DNA of 64,000 bases from Fusibacillus kribbianus (GTDB lineage: Bacteria > Bacillota > Clostridia > Lachnospirales > Lachnospiraceae): NCBI RefSeq assembly GCF_030053595.1, contig NZ_JASGBQ010000002.1, forward strand, positions 210,431 to 274,430, in the 5' to 3' direction. The notes under the pieces are model-generated. The model was not told the origin of the DNA, did no database searches, and was given only the letters and a program-made list of their open reading frames with translations. How positions within the stretch are numbered: position 1 is the stretch's first letter; each line of letters begins with the position of its first letter. A program made the position numbers and the translations under genes. Of the stretch, positions 45,700 through 52,973 are shown one piece after another.

Positions 45700-47157
45700 T
45701 CAGCTTCCGCTGTTTCGGCGGATCACCGGTGTCTGCGGATTGTAGGTGCTGTTGTGAAGGAACTCGCGGCTGATCTCCTCTCCATCCTTGTAGGTCACCA
45801 GATCCGTCACTACCCGATATCCCTCTTTTCCATAAGACTTATATTTTTCCTCGCCGGGGGAAAGAGAATCATCCTCCACATACTCCGGCTCCGGAACGGG
45901 AATCGTCTCTTCGACGCGGGAATCCATAGCCACTGTGACGCCCTCCTCCAGGATCGGAATGCCGTAAATATAACAGATCACCTCCGGCCCGTATGCATCC
46001 AGAAGCACCAGAATATTCCCTGAAGAATTGTTCCGGAATTTTAAATCCGAATAGGAATAGGCGATCATGGCATCCTCTCCCAGAGGGACATAGGACACGG
46101 TCATGCTGTGCCCATTCCTCTCGGTAGTCTCCAGCCCCGCCTTCACCACAGCATTGTAAATGGTGGAGGATACCTGACAGACACCACCACCGAACTCGGG
46201 AACCACCTCTCCCTTGGAATAGGTGGCCGCCTCCCGGTACCCCTGAGCCTCCGTCGTTTCACCGATCAGGGCATTCATGGAAAACTCCTCATCGGGTGCC
46301 AGAAGGGTGTTATTCACGGTATCCGAAGCCAGTTTCACGTTATGATCTCTGTCATCATTATCCACATTGGCCTCCGTGCGGAATTTGGCCAGGCAGACAT
46401 AAGCCTCCTTCGCCTTGGCAAGATCCATCGCCGGTGCGACCTCGGAGATCTTTCCGGTCAGGACCGCATCGTATTTTCCTGCCGCAAACGCCTCCTTAAG
46501 CTGGAGCAGAAGATCGTCCCGGTCCACCTTCCGTCCCGGCTTCTCCTCTGAATACTGAAACCCGTTCTCCTCATCGTAACCGGTCATGGCCGCATCCTGT
46601 GCCTCCACGTCATAGAGATCGGAAACCTTATCAATCGCCGCCTTTGCAGCCTCCTCATCGTAATAATCGGCTACCGTAAAATACCGCTCCTTTCTCTCAA
46701 GAAGAGAAATCGTGGAAAGCCTTTCCTCATCGCTTCCCACATGGCCCAGCTTAAACGCCTCAGAGAGAACCTCATCCATATTGTTGAGAAGAATATTGTC
46801 GAGCTCATAGGTCTCATCTCCGCAGGAGACCTTCATAGCCCAGCCGCCCTTTTCCGACACGGCCGCCGTCACCTGCTCCTTTGCCTGCTCCATGGAAAGA
46901 CCGCCCAGGGAAATGTTTTCCACATAGACTCCCTCATAAAAAGTATCCGCATGAGCCAGGATCTGCTTATGCTCCATGGTTTTTTTTACAGCAAAAATCC
47001 CCACAACGAGGGCCACAGCCACCAGCGCCACCAGTGCCATACACAGGATCGGTGCCCGCTCCCACAGACTTTTTCTCCGCCTGCTCCCTGGTCTGCCCAC
47101 CGGTTTCTTTTTATATTCTGTTTGTTTTTTCGTATACTCTGTCTGCGTTTTATTCAT
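45700..47157 (-). CDS. VanW family cell-envelope protein
   Basis: A 485-aa protein anchored by one N-terminal helix (about 36-58) after a basic, Lys/Gln-rich cytoplasmic tail. A peptidoglycan-binding-like region (about 80-250) is followed by the VanW domain with FGGGVCQVSSTIYNA, and a C-terminal G5-like strand region. VanW was named from vancomycin-resistance clusters, but most copies, like this one, are not linked to resistance genes, and no van genes are present. Its function in the wall is unknown. Confidence 0.9.
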   Translation of the reverse strand: MNKTQTEYTKKQTEYKKKPVGRPGSRRRKSLWERAPILCMALVALVAVALVVGIFAVKKTMEHKQILAHADTFYEGVYVENISLGGLSMEQAKEQVTAAVSEKGGWAMKVSCGDETYELDNILLNNMDEVLSEAFKLGHVGSDEERLSTISLLERKERYFTVADYYDEEAAKAAIDKVSDLYDVEAQDAAMTGYDEENGFQYSEEKPGRKVDRDDLLLQLKEAFAAGKYDAVLTGKISEVAPAMDLAKAKEAYVCLAKFRTEANVDNDDRDHNVKLASDTVNNTLLAPDEEFSMNALIGETTEAQGYREAATYSKGEVVPEFGGGVCQVSSTIYNAVVKAGLETTERNGHSMTVSYVPLGEDAMIAYSYSDLKFRNNSSGNILVLLDAYGPEVICYIYGIPILEEGVTVAMDSRVEETIPVPEPEYVEDDSLSPGEEKYKSYGKEGYRVVTDLVTYKDGEEISREFLHNSTYNPQTPVIRRNSGS

Positions 47158-47233
47158 GTCCTGCTCCTCAAAAACAAAACCAACTGCCTACCTATACTTT
47201 ACAAAAAATCGCGGAATTTGTCTACGGAATCTG

Positions 47234-47262
47234 TTGCGTATTTTTATATTTTCGTATATACT
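47234..47262 (+). promoter_or_regulatory. promoter of pyrBI
   Basis: TTGCGT (47234-47239), 17-nt spacer, TATACT (47257-47262). The leader is only about 25 nt, so there is no room for a PyrR-type attenuator. Confidence 0.65.
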
Positions 47263-47294
47263 GATACAAAAGAAAAAAAGGAGGATATACACAT

Positions 47295-48215
47295 ATGAGA
47301 CATCTCTTAAGTCCTCTGGACTTCTCGGTAGATGAGCTGGAGCATTTGATGGATATAGCCAACGATATTGAAGCCCATCCGGCAAAATATTCCGAAGCCT
47401 GCAAGGGTAAAAAACTTGCCACTTTATTCTATGAACCAAGTACCCGCACCCGTTTAAGTTTTGAAGCAGCGATGCTCAATTTAGGGGGCAGTGTTCTTGG
47501 TTTTTCTTCTGCCGATTCCAGCTCTGCTGCCAAAGGAGAAAGTGTTTCCGATACAATCCGCGTCATCTCCTGTTACGCGGATATCTGCGCCATGCGTCAT
47601 CCCAAGGAAGGAGCACCCATGGTTGCCGCTGCGAAATCCGGCATTCCGGTCATCAATGCAGGTGACGGCGGCCATCAGCACCCCACCCAGACACTGACAG
47701 ACCTGCTTACCATCCGTTCCCTGAAGGGACATCTGGGAAATATGACCGTAGGCCTCTGCGGTGATTTAAAATTCGGCCGTACCGTCCACTCTCTGATCAA
47801 CGCTCTGGTCCGTTATCCCGGCATCCGGTTCGTTCTGATCTCTCCGGAAGAGCTTCGGGTTCCCAGCTATATCCGTGAAAATGTACTGGATGCCCAGAAG
47901 ATCCCCTACGAAGAAGTCCGGGATCTGGAGACGGCCATGCCTTCTCTGGATATCCTCTACATGACCCGTGTCCAGAAGGAACGCTTCTTTAATGAAGAAG
48001 AATATATCCGTATGAAGGACTGCTACATCCTGGACAAGGCAAAGCTGGAAAATGCCAAGCCTGATATGAGCATCCTCCATCCTCTGCCCCGTGTCAATGA
48101 AATTTCTGTAGAGGTGGACGACGACCCCAGGGCTGCCTACTTTAAGCAGGCCCAATACGGCGTCTACATCCGCATGGCTCTGATTCTCACCCTGCTGGGA
48201 ATCACAGTGGAATAA
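47295..48215 (+). CDS. pyrB: aspartate carbamoyltransferase catalytic subunit
   Basis: A 306-aa catalytic chain of ATCase, the committed step of pyrimidine synthesis. The carbamoyl-phosphate-binding motif is [11 protein letters not shown] near residues 49-59, the 80s loop SSSAAKGES and the aspartate-binding HPLPR are present. The ribosome site is AAAGGAGG. It is followed by pyrI, so the enzyme should be the allosteric E. coli-like B form rather than the unregulated Bacillus form. Confidence 0.97.
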   Translation: MRHLLSPLDFSVDELEHLMDIANDIEAHPAKYSEACKGKKLATLFYEPSTRTRLSFEAAMLNLGGSVLGFSSADSSSAAKGESVSDTIRVISCYADICAMRHPKEGAPMVAAAKSGIPVINAGDGGHQHPTQTLTDLLTIRSLKGHLGNMTVGLCGDLKFGRTVHSLINALVRYPGIRFVLISPEELRVPSYIRENVLDAQKIPYEEVRDLETAMPSLDILYMTRVQKERFFNEEEYIRMKDCYILDKAKLENAKPDMSILHPLPRVNEISVEVDDDPRAAYFKQAQYGVYIRMALILTLLGITVE

Positions 48216-48257
48216 CTCACCCTCATTATATGTCTTTTACAGAAAGGATAGAATGCG

Positions 48258-48680
48258 ATGTTAAATATCGGCGGACTGAAAAACGGAATCGTCCTTGACC
48301 ATATTAAGGCAGGAAAGAGCATGGATATTTACAAATACCTGAAGCTGGACAAGCTGGACTGTCAGGTGGCCATCATCAAAAATGCCAGAAGCAACAAGAT
48401 GGGACGCAAGGATATTTTGAAGATCGAAGGCGATCTCGACGTGGTGGATCTGGATGTACTGGGCTATATCGACTGCAACATCACGGTCAACATCATAAAG
48501 GACGAAAAAATCGTAGAAAAGAAAACCCTGGAGCTTCCCCAGAAGCTGACCAATGTGATCAAATGCAAAAACCCCAGATGCATCACCTCCATCGAACAGG
48601 AGCTGCCCCATATCTTCTTCCTGGCCGATGAGGAAAAACGAGTATACCGTTGTGCTTACTGCGAGGAAAAGCATAAATAA
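48258..48680 (+). CDS. pyrI: aspartate carbamoyltransferase regulatory subunit
   Basis: A 140-aa regulatory chain of ATCase. The N-terminal part forms the nucleotide-effector domain; the C-terminal zinc domain has the four Cys ligands in CKNPRC (about 108-113) and CAYC (about 132-135). It binds CTP/ATP to adjust the catalytic trimer. It follows pyrB by 42 nt and is ended by a very strong hairpin. Confidence 0.97.
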   Translation: MLNIGGLKNGIVLDHIKAGKSMDIYKYLKLDKLDCQVAIIKNARSNKMGRKDILKIEGDLDVVDLDVLGYIDCNITVNIIKDEKIVEKKTLELPQKLTNVIKCKNPRCITSIEQELPHIFFLADEEKRVYRCAYCEEKHK

Positions 48681-48694
48681 ATCATTTTCTAAAA

Positions 48695-48762
48695 GAAGAG
48701 AGTGCTGCTCCTGCCTTTAACTCAGAATGCTTTAGGTGCAGGAGCAGCACTCTCTTCATTTT
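48695..48762 (+). terminator. terminator of pyrBI
   Basis: 20-bp perfect stem beginning GAAGAGAGTGCTGCTCCTGC (48695-48714) pairing with 48738-48757, followed by ATTTTG. Confidence 0.85.
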
Positions 48763-48769
48763 GCAACAG

Positions 48770-48800
48770 AAAAAGCAGATAAGCTTTTGCCTATCTGCTT
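48770..48800 (-). terminator. terminator of the tRNA gene
   Basis: On the minus strand AAGCAGATA/TATCTGCTT stem with a 10-nt loop followed by TTTTTC. Confidence 0.75.
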
Positions 48801-48802
48801 AG

Positions 48803-48876
48803 TCGGAATGACAGGATTCGAACCTGCGACCTCTCGGTCCCTAACCGAACGCTCTACCAAGCTGAGCCACATTCCG
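48803..48876 (-). tRNA. tRNA-Pro (anticodon AGG)
   Basis: A full cloverleaf on the minus strand: acceptor CGGAATG/CATTCCG, D-arm GCTC-AGCTTGGTA-GAGC, anticodon loop TTAGGGA, T-arm GCAGG-TTCGAAT-CCTGT, discriminator A. The anticodon at 48842-48840 is AGG, reading CCU/CCN proline codons; G37 and A73 fit proline identity. CCA is not encoded, so it is added after transcription. An A at position 34 is uncommon in bacteria outside tRNA-Arg(ACG). Confidence 0.93.
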
Positions 48877-48920
48877 ATGTGAGGTGGCTCTGATTTTCTC
48901 TCAGAACCAAATCCTCATAT

Positions 48921-48949
48921 ACTTTACCACACATTTCTCATGTTGGCAA
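48921..48949 (-). promoter_or_regulatory. promoter of the tRNA-Pro gene
   Basis: On the minus strand TTGCCA (48949-48944), 17-nt spacer, TAAAGT (48926-48921), about 40 nt before the mature tRNA. Confidence 0.5.
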
Positions 48950-48991
48950 GTGTTTTTTTAATTTTTTTTGAATTTTCTTCAAATTCATAAT

Positions 48992-49348
48992 TTAAGCCAG
49001 TTTCTCCTTGGCAAGCTCAGCCAGCTTTGCGAAGCCTGCTGCGTCATTGACAGCCATGTCAGCCAGGATCTTTCTGTTCATCTCAACGCCGGCTTCCTTC
49101 AGGCCGTACATGAAACGGCTGTAGGACAGACCGTTCATTCTGGCTGCAGCATTGATACGGGCAATCCAGAGCTGTCTGAACTGTCTCTTTCTCTGCTTTC
49201 TTCCTGCGTAAGAGCTGGTAAGAGCTCTCATCACGGACTGCTTTGCTACTCTATACTGTTTGGAACGAGCTCCTCTGTAGCCCTTTGCCAGCTTCAGAAC
49301 TCTGTTGTGCTTTTTCTTAGCGCCTAAACCGCCTTTAATTCTTGCCAT
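48992..49348 (-). CDS. rplT: 50S ribosomal protein L20
   Basis: A 118-aa L20, a primary 23S rRNA-binding protein needed for early 50S assembly and, in Firmicutes, an autoregulator that binds its own operon leader. The basic N-terminus ([22 protein letters not shown] region) and globular C-terminus are complete. Last gene of the infC-rpmI-rplT operon, with an AAGGAGGAAG site. Confidence 0.98.
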   Translation of the reverse strand: MARIKGGLGAKKKHNRVLKLAKGYRGARSKQYRVAKQSVMRALTSSYAGRKQRKRQFRQLWIARINAAARMNGLSYSRFMYGLKEAGVEMNRKILADMAVNDAAGFAKLAELAKEKLA

Positions 49349-49381
49349 TTTAAGTCTTCCTCCTTCTTTTCTTCACTACAA

Positions 49382-49576
49382 TCAGTACGGTAAAATCTTC
49401 TTCATAACCTTAGCGTTTGAAGGAACTGCTACAGTTGCTTTTCTAAGGTTTCTCTTTCTCTTCTGAGACTTCTTGGTCAAGATATGGCTCTTATAGGCCT
49501 TCATTCTCTTTAATTTCCCGGTACCGGTCTTTTTAAAACGCTTTGCTGCTGCTCTGCTGGTTTTTACTTTAGGCAT
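49382..49576 (-). CDS. rpmI: 50S ribosomal protein L35
   Basis: A 64-aa, very basic L35. The [20 protein letters not shown] start and the [16 protein letters not shown] segment are diagnostic. It lies between infC and rplT with a GTTTAAGGAGGAAG site ahead. Confidence 0.98.
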   Translation of the reverse strand: MPKVKTSRAAAKRFKKTGTGKLKRMKAYKSHILTKKSQKRKRNLRKATVAVPSNAKVMKKILPY

Positions 49577-49619
49577 GATTCTTCCTCCTTAAACTTTGTC
49601 TCAGGTATGACCCTGTTTT

Positions 49620-50126
49620 TTAACGCTTTTCCGATAAGAACATCACAAGGCTTCTGCCTTCCACCTTGGACGGCTTGTCAACCACTGCAATATCAGAAAG
49701 CTGCTCTGCAAAATCTTCCAGGATGTGTCTGGAGTTATTCATATGGCTCATTTCCCTGCCGCGGAACCGCAGGGTAACTTTGACCTTATTGCCCTTCTGA
49801 ATGAACTTCCTGGCGGCAGAAACCTTGGTATTCAGGTCATTTTCCTCAATATTGGGAGACAGTCTCACTTCCTTGATCTCAATGACCTTCTGTTTCTTTC
49901 TGGCCTCTTTTTCCTTTCTGGCCTGCTCATAACGATATTTTCCGTAATCGATAATCTTGCATACCGGCGGCTTCGCCAGCGGAGCAACCTTCACCAGATC
50001 CAGCTCTGCCTCACGGGCAAGTCTCTGAGCTTCCTTTGCAGATACGATCCCAAGCTGCTCTCCATGTACGCCGATCAGACGAACTTCCTTATCCCTGATC
50101 TGTTCATTCACCATTAACTCGCTAAT
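49620..50126 (-). CDS. infC: translation initiation factor IF-3
   Basis: IF-3 binds 30S subunits and checks the initiation codon and tRNA. The VNEQIRDKEVRLIG N-terminus and the C-terminal HILEDFAEQLSDIA region are typical. An ATG at 50114 would give 164 aa, but its upstream ribosome site is poor. An AUU codon at 50126 opens the same frame (ISELMVNEQ) with GGGGGTG at a proper distance, giving 168 aa and the common Firmicute N-terminus. AUU starts on infC are known and allow IF-3 to limit its own synthesis. The AUU start is inferred. Confidence 0.93.
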   Translation of the reverse strand: MSELMVNEQIRDKEVRLIGVHGEQLGIVSAKEAQRLAREAELDLVKVAPLAKPPVCKIIDYGKYRYEQARKEKEARKKQKVIEIKEVRLSPNIEENDLNTKVSAARKFIQKGNKVKVTLRFRGREMSHMNNSRHILEDFAEQLSDIAVVDKPSKVEGRSLVMFLSEKR

Positions 50127-50291
50127 AACTCGACACCCCCATTATATGAAAAAAGTGGATAGAAGAACTATCCACTTAAAATCCCATGACAACCTCCGCA
50201 CAAAATCTACACGGAACGCCGAAATTATAGGAACCCAAGTCACTCGGTGGTGCTAAGGTGAGAGCGGATACTCTTCTTTGATTAACACAGC
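50127..50291 (-). promoter_or_regulatory. infC operon 5' leader with attenuator
   Basis: About 165-nt leader between the infC promoter and start. It ends in an intrinsic terminator (50147-50177). An upstream segment, TATCCGC (50270-50264 on the minus strand), can pair with GTGGATA in the 5' arm of that terminator, which would be an antiterminator. Leaders of infC-rpmI-rplT operons in Firmicutes are often bound by L20; whether this one is that element needs a covariance search. Confidence 0.65.
50147..50177 (-). terminator. attenuator hairpin in the infC leader
   Basis: On the minus strand AAGTGGATAG/CTATCCACTT, a 10-bp stem with a 5-nt loop followed by TTTTTTC, between the promoter and the infC ribosome site. 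Confidence 0.85.
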
Positions 50292-50297
50292 TTTTAT

Positions 50298-50326
50298 ATA
50301 TTACCATGTATTGTTTTAAATGTCAA
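50298..50326 (-). promoter_or_regulatory. infC operon promoter
   Basis: On the minus strand TTGACA (50326-50321), 17-nt spacer, TAATAT (50303-50298). The -35 box overlaps the last codons of the ABC ATPase gene. Confidence 0.8.
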
Positions 50327-51116
50327 CATTTTTTTGTCCCGTATACCGAGAAAGGAACTGACGGGTCCGCTCCTCCTTCGGATGCTCAAAAACCTGCTCC
50401 GGCGAGCCCTGTTCCAGAATCAGTCCTTCGTCCATAAAGATTACGTGGTCAGACACATCCTTCGCAAACTCCATCTCATGAGTCACAATGACCATGGTCA
50501 TACGCTTCTGGGCCAGATCCTTAAGAACTTTCAATACTTCTCCGGTGAGTTCCGGATCCAGAGCCGAGGTAGGCTCGTCAAAACACAGAATATCCGGAGA
50601 AAGAGCCAGTGCCCTGGCGATAGCCACCCGCTGACACTGCCCGCCGGAAAGCTGGTGGGGATAATTCTTCATCCGGTCAGAGAGCCCCATCTGCCTGAGA
50701 AGCTCGGCCGCTTCGGCCTCGATCTCCTCATGGATCGCTTTTTTATTCGCCTTATAATCCTTTTTTTCCTTCGCAAGAAGCTCCTTGGCAAGCATGACAT
50801 TCTTCAGAGCCGTATACTGGGGAAACAGATTGAAGGACTGAAATACCAGTCCGAAATGAAGTCTTTTCTTTCGGATCTCCGCCTCCTGCCCGGAAACAGT
50901 ACTTTCCGCATCAAAAAGAGTCTCTCCGTTTACACGGATGATCCCCTTATCCGGTCTCTCCAGAAAATTCAGACAGCGTAAAAGCGTCGTTTTTCCGCTT
51001 CCGGATGAGCCGATGATGGACAGCGCCTGGCCTTTTTCCAGAGAAAAGCTGAGATCCTTCAGCACTTCGGTATCGCCAAAGGATTTGCAAATATGTTCTA
51101 CCTCTAAGATCGCCAT
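50316..51116 (-). CDS. polar amino-acid ABC transporter ATPase
   Basis: A 266-aa ATPase of the GlnQ/PAAT type. Walker A is GSSGSGKTT (about 36-44), the signature LSGGQ near residue 156 is followed by Walker [13 protein letters not shown] and the switch His. It powers uptake with the permease and binding protein just upstream. The ATG follows GGAGGGAGAG. Its 3' end contains the infC -35 box and no terminator intervenes, so read-through into infC is possible. Confidence 0.95.
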   Translation of the reverse strand: MAILEVEHICKSFGDTEVLKDLSFSLEKGQALSIIGSSGSGKTTLLRCLNFLERPDKGIIRVNGETLFDAESTVSGQEAEIRKKRLHFGLVFQSFNLFPQYTALKNVMLAKELLAKEKKDYKANKKAIHEEIEAEAAELLRQMGLSDRMKNYPHQLSGGQCQRVAIARALALSPDILCFDEPTSALDPELTGEVLKVLKDLAQKRMTMVIVTHEMEFAKDVSDHVIFMDEGLILEQGSPEQVFEHPKEERTRQFLSRYTGQKNVDI

Positions 51117-51128
51117 CGTCTCTCCCTC

Positions 51129-51815
51129 CTATCTGAAATATTCCAGCTTCTTCTCCAGCTTTCCAAGCACGATCGTCACCACGCCGTTCCAGATGAGATA
51201 ATAAAAAGCCGTAAAGAATAACGGCCAGATCTCACCGGAAATTCCCTGGGAGCCCTTCATGAACGACTGGCCGGCCCAGATGATCTCCTGCAGGGCAATG
51301 ATCCGCGCCAGAGACGTATCCTTAACCAGAGTGATGACCTCGTTGCATACAGGAGGAACGATCCGTTTGATCATCTGGAGCAGCTTGACCCGGAAAAAGA
51401 TCTGGCTCTTTGTCATACCGAGCACCAGACCGGCTTCCTCCTGCCCGATTGGAACACCCCGAATGCCTCCCCGGTAAATTTCCGAGAAGTAGCAGGCATA
51501 ATTGAAAATAAACCCGATGGCAGCAGCGGTAAATCTGCCAGCCTCGCCGCTTCCCCAGATCGTCTTTCCGAACACAAGGCCCGGAAAATAATAAATGATC
51601 AGAAGCTGGATCATAAGCGGTGTTCCCCGGACGATCCAGACAACGATCTTCGTCAGCCAGCTTAAAGGCCTGAACCGTGACATGGACCCGAAGGCAATGA
51701 TCAGTCCCAGCGGCAGTGCGCCGATCAATGTGACGAAAAAGAGCTTCAGTGTCTGGATAAATCCCACATTCAGCGCATTGATGACGATCGGCATCTGTTC
51801 CATTATCTTATCCAT
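51129..51815 (-). CDS. polar amino-acid ABC transporter permease
   Basis: A 228-aa HisM/GlnP-type permease with about five helices. The cytoplasmic EAA loop GQEEAGLVLGMTKSQIFFRV contacts the ATPase. The start at 51815 has AGGAGAAG ahead; upstream in-frame residues are rejected. It is separated from the binding-protein gene by a stem-loop and leads to the ATPase gene after 12 nt. Confidence 0.93.
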   Translation of the reverse strand: MDKIMEQMPIVINALNVGFIQTLKLFFVTLIGALPLGLIIAFGSMSRFRPLSWLTKIVVWIVRGTPLMIQLLIIYYFPGLVFGKTIWGSGEAGRFTAAAIGFIFNYACYFSEIYRGGIRGVPIGQEEAGLVLGMTKSQIFFRVKLLQMIKRIVPPVCNEVITLVKDTSLARIIALQEIIWAGQSFMKGSQGISGEIWPLFFTAFYYLIWNGVVTIVLGKLEKKLEYFR

Positions 51816-51850
51816 TTGCTTCTCCTGTTTTCTTCCTGATAACCACACAA

Positions 51851-51876
51851 TAGAGAGCGGAATGCTCCGCTCTCTA
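51851..51876 (-). other. intercistronic stem-loop between binding-protein and permease genes
   Basis: Palindrome TAGAGAGCGGA-atgc-TCCGCTCTCTA in the gap between the two transporter genes. No T-run follows on the minus strand, so it looks like an mRNA-stabilising or processing hairpin rather than a terminator. Confidence 0.6.
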
Positions 51877-51909
51877 TCTTATGTCATTTCTGTAATTCTG
51901 TCAAATATT

Positions 51910-52788
51910 CTACTGTTCGATCAGTGCCGCCTGAATGCCGTAAGTCTCCGCACATTTTTCCATGGTTCCATCGCCATAGGCCTCTTTGAAGTAATCGTTC
52001 AGCGCTGCTGCCAGATCAGAACCCTTGCGGAATCCGACACCGTACAGCTCGCTGTTGAGGCCTACGGTATAAGTAAGCTCATCATAGCCGGTTCCCTCTC
52101 CTACCATGGCAGCTGCCATCAGGGAATCGATCACTGCAGCATCAGAGCTTCCGGCTGCTACTTCCATCAGGGCGTCTGCCTGGGTGGAAACGGGGGTATA
52201 ATTCAGTCCCAGTGCCTTCACCTCTTCCTCGCCGGCGCTTCCGGCTTCCACTGCAAAGGCCAGATCGGAAAGGCTCTCCACATCCTGATACTGATCAGCC
52301 ACATCTGCCTTGACGATCACCACCTGTGCGTTATTACAGTATGCGTTGGAGCACTCCATGGCACTCTTCACCTCATCGGTAAGGGTCATGCCGTTCCATA
52401 CACAGTCGATGATCCGTCCGGACAGCTCCAGTGCCTTGTTGTCCCAGGTGATCTCAATGAATTCCACTTCCACGCCAAGGCTCTCGGCAAAGCCCCTTGC
52501 CATGTCAGCGTCAAAGCCGATCCACTCACCGCTCTCATCCTTATAATCCATGGGTTCGAAATCGGTAATGCCAACAACCAGCTTACCTCTTTCCTTCACA
52601 TAGGCAAGATCACTTGCCTCTGCTGCAGTAGTCTCCTCCTTTGCAGCGGTGGTTTCCTGCGCTTTGGTGGTTTCCTGCGCCTTCGTAGTTTCCTGTGCCT
52701 TGGTAGTCTCCTCCTTCTTGCTGCCGCAGCCTGCAAGAGAGCCGAGAACGATCATAACACTCATCAGTAATGCAATCAGTTTCTTCAT
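51910..52788 (-). CDS. polar amino-acid ABC substrate-binding lipoprotein
   Basis: A 292-aa lipoprotein, lipobox LAGC (C21), with the bacterial extracellular solute-binding family 3 fold (GKLVVGITDFEPMDYKDE, WIGFDADMARGFAE). A Thr/Glu/Lys linker of residues about 25-58 contains the hexamer KAQETT three times in tandem, lifting the domain off the membrane. The amino acid bound is not readable, although the D-F-E-P-M and E-W-I-G-F-D residues are usual for polar ones. The ribosome site is AGGAGG. Confidence 0.94.
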   Translation of the reverse strand: MKKLIALLMSVMIVLGSLAGCGSKKEETTKAQETTKAQETTKAQETTAAKEETTAAEASDLAYVKERGKLVVGITDFEPMDYKDESGEWIGFDADMARGFAESLGVEVEFIEITWDNKALELSGRIIDCVWNGMTLTDEVKSAMECSNAYCNNAQVVIVKADVADQYQDVESLSDLAFAVEAGSAGEEEVKALGLNYTPVSTQADALMEVAAGSSDAAVIDSLMAAAMVGEGTGYDELTYTVGLNSELYGVGFRKGSDLAAALNDYFKEAYGDGTMEKCAETYGIQAALIEQ

Positions 52789-52822
52789 AACAAAAATCCT
52801 CCTCGTTATTATCAGCTATGTA

Positions 52823-52852
52823 ATAGTAACACATTATCAAAGTAAAGTGCAA
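52823..52852 (-). promoter_or_regulatory. promoter of the amino-acid ABC operon
   Basis: On the minus strand TTGCAC (52852-52847), 18-nt spacer, TACTAT (52828-52823), about 35 nt before the start codon. Confidence 0.5.
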
Positions 52853-52891
52853 GTCTTTTTTGTTTTTTCTTTAAATAATGTGAAATCCTGC

Positions 52892-52921
52892 TTCCCATTC
52901 CCTGCACCTCTATGCTATAAT
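52892..52921 (+). promoter_or_regulatory. extended -10 promoter of the flavodiiron gene
   Basis: TATAAT (52916-52921) preceded by TGC, with only a weak TTCCCA at the -35 position; about 50 nt before the start. Confidence 0.5.
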
Positions 52922-52973
52922 ATGTCCTGATACAATCAGTAACAAATATTATAATAAGAGGAGCGAATTTATC

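Noticed and set aside
45700..47157. VanW as evidence of vancomycin resistance
   Set aside because: VanW-domain proteins are common outside van clusters and no ligase, dehydrogenase, VanX or VanRS genes are nearby.
52650..52720. Short repeats as a CRISPR-like array
   Set aside because: They are in-frame KAQETT codon repeats without spacers.
51595..52770. 391-codon open frame on the plus strand over the amino-acid transporter
   Set aside because: Antisense to the binding-protein and permease genes and spanning their intergenic stem-loop; low-complexity Cys/Leu product.
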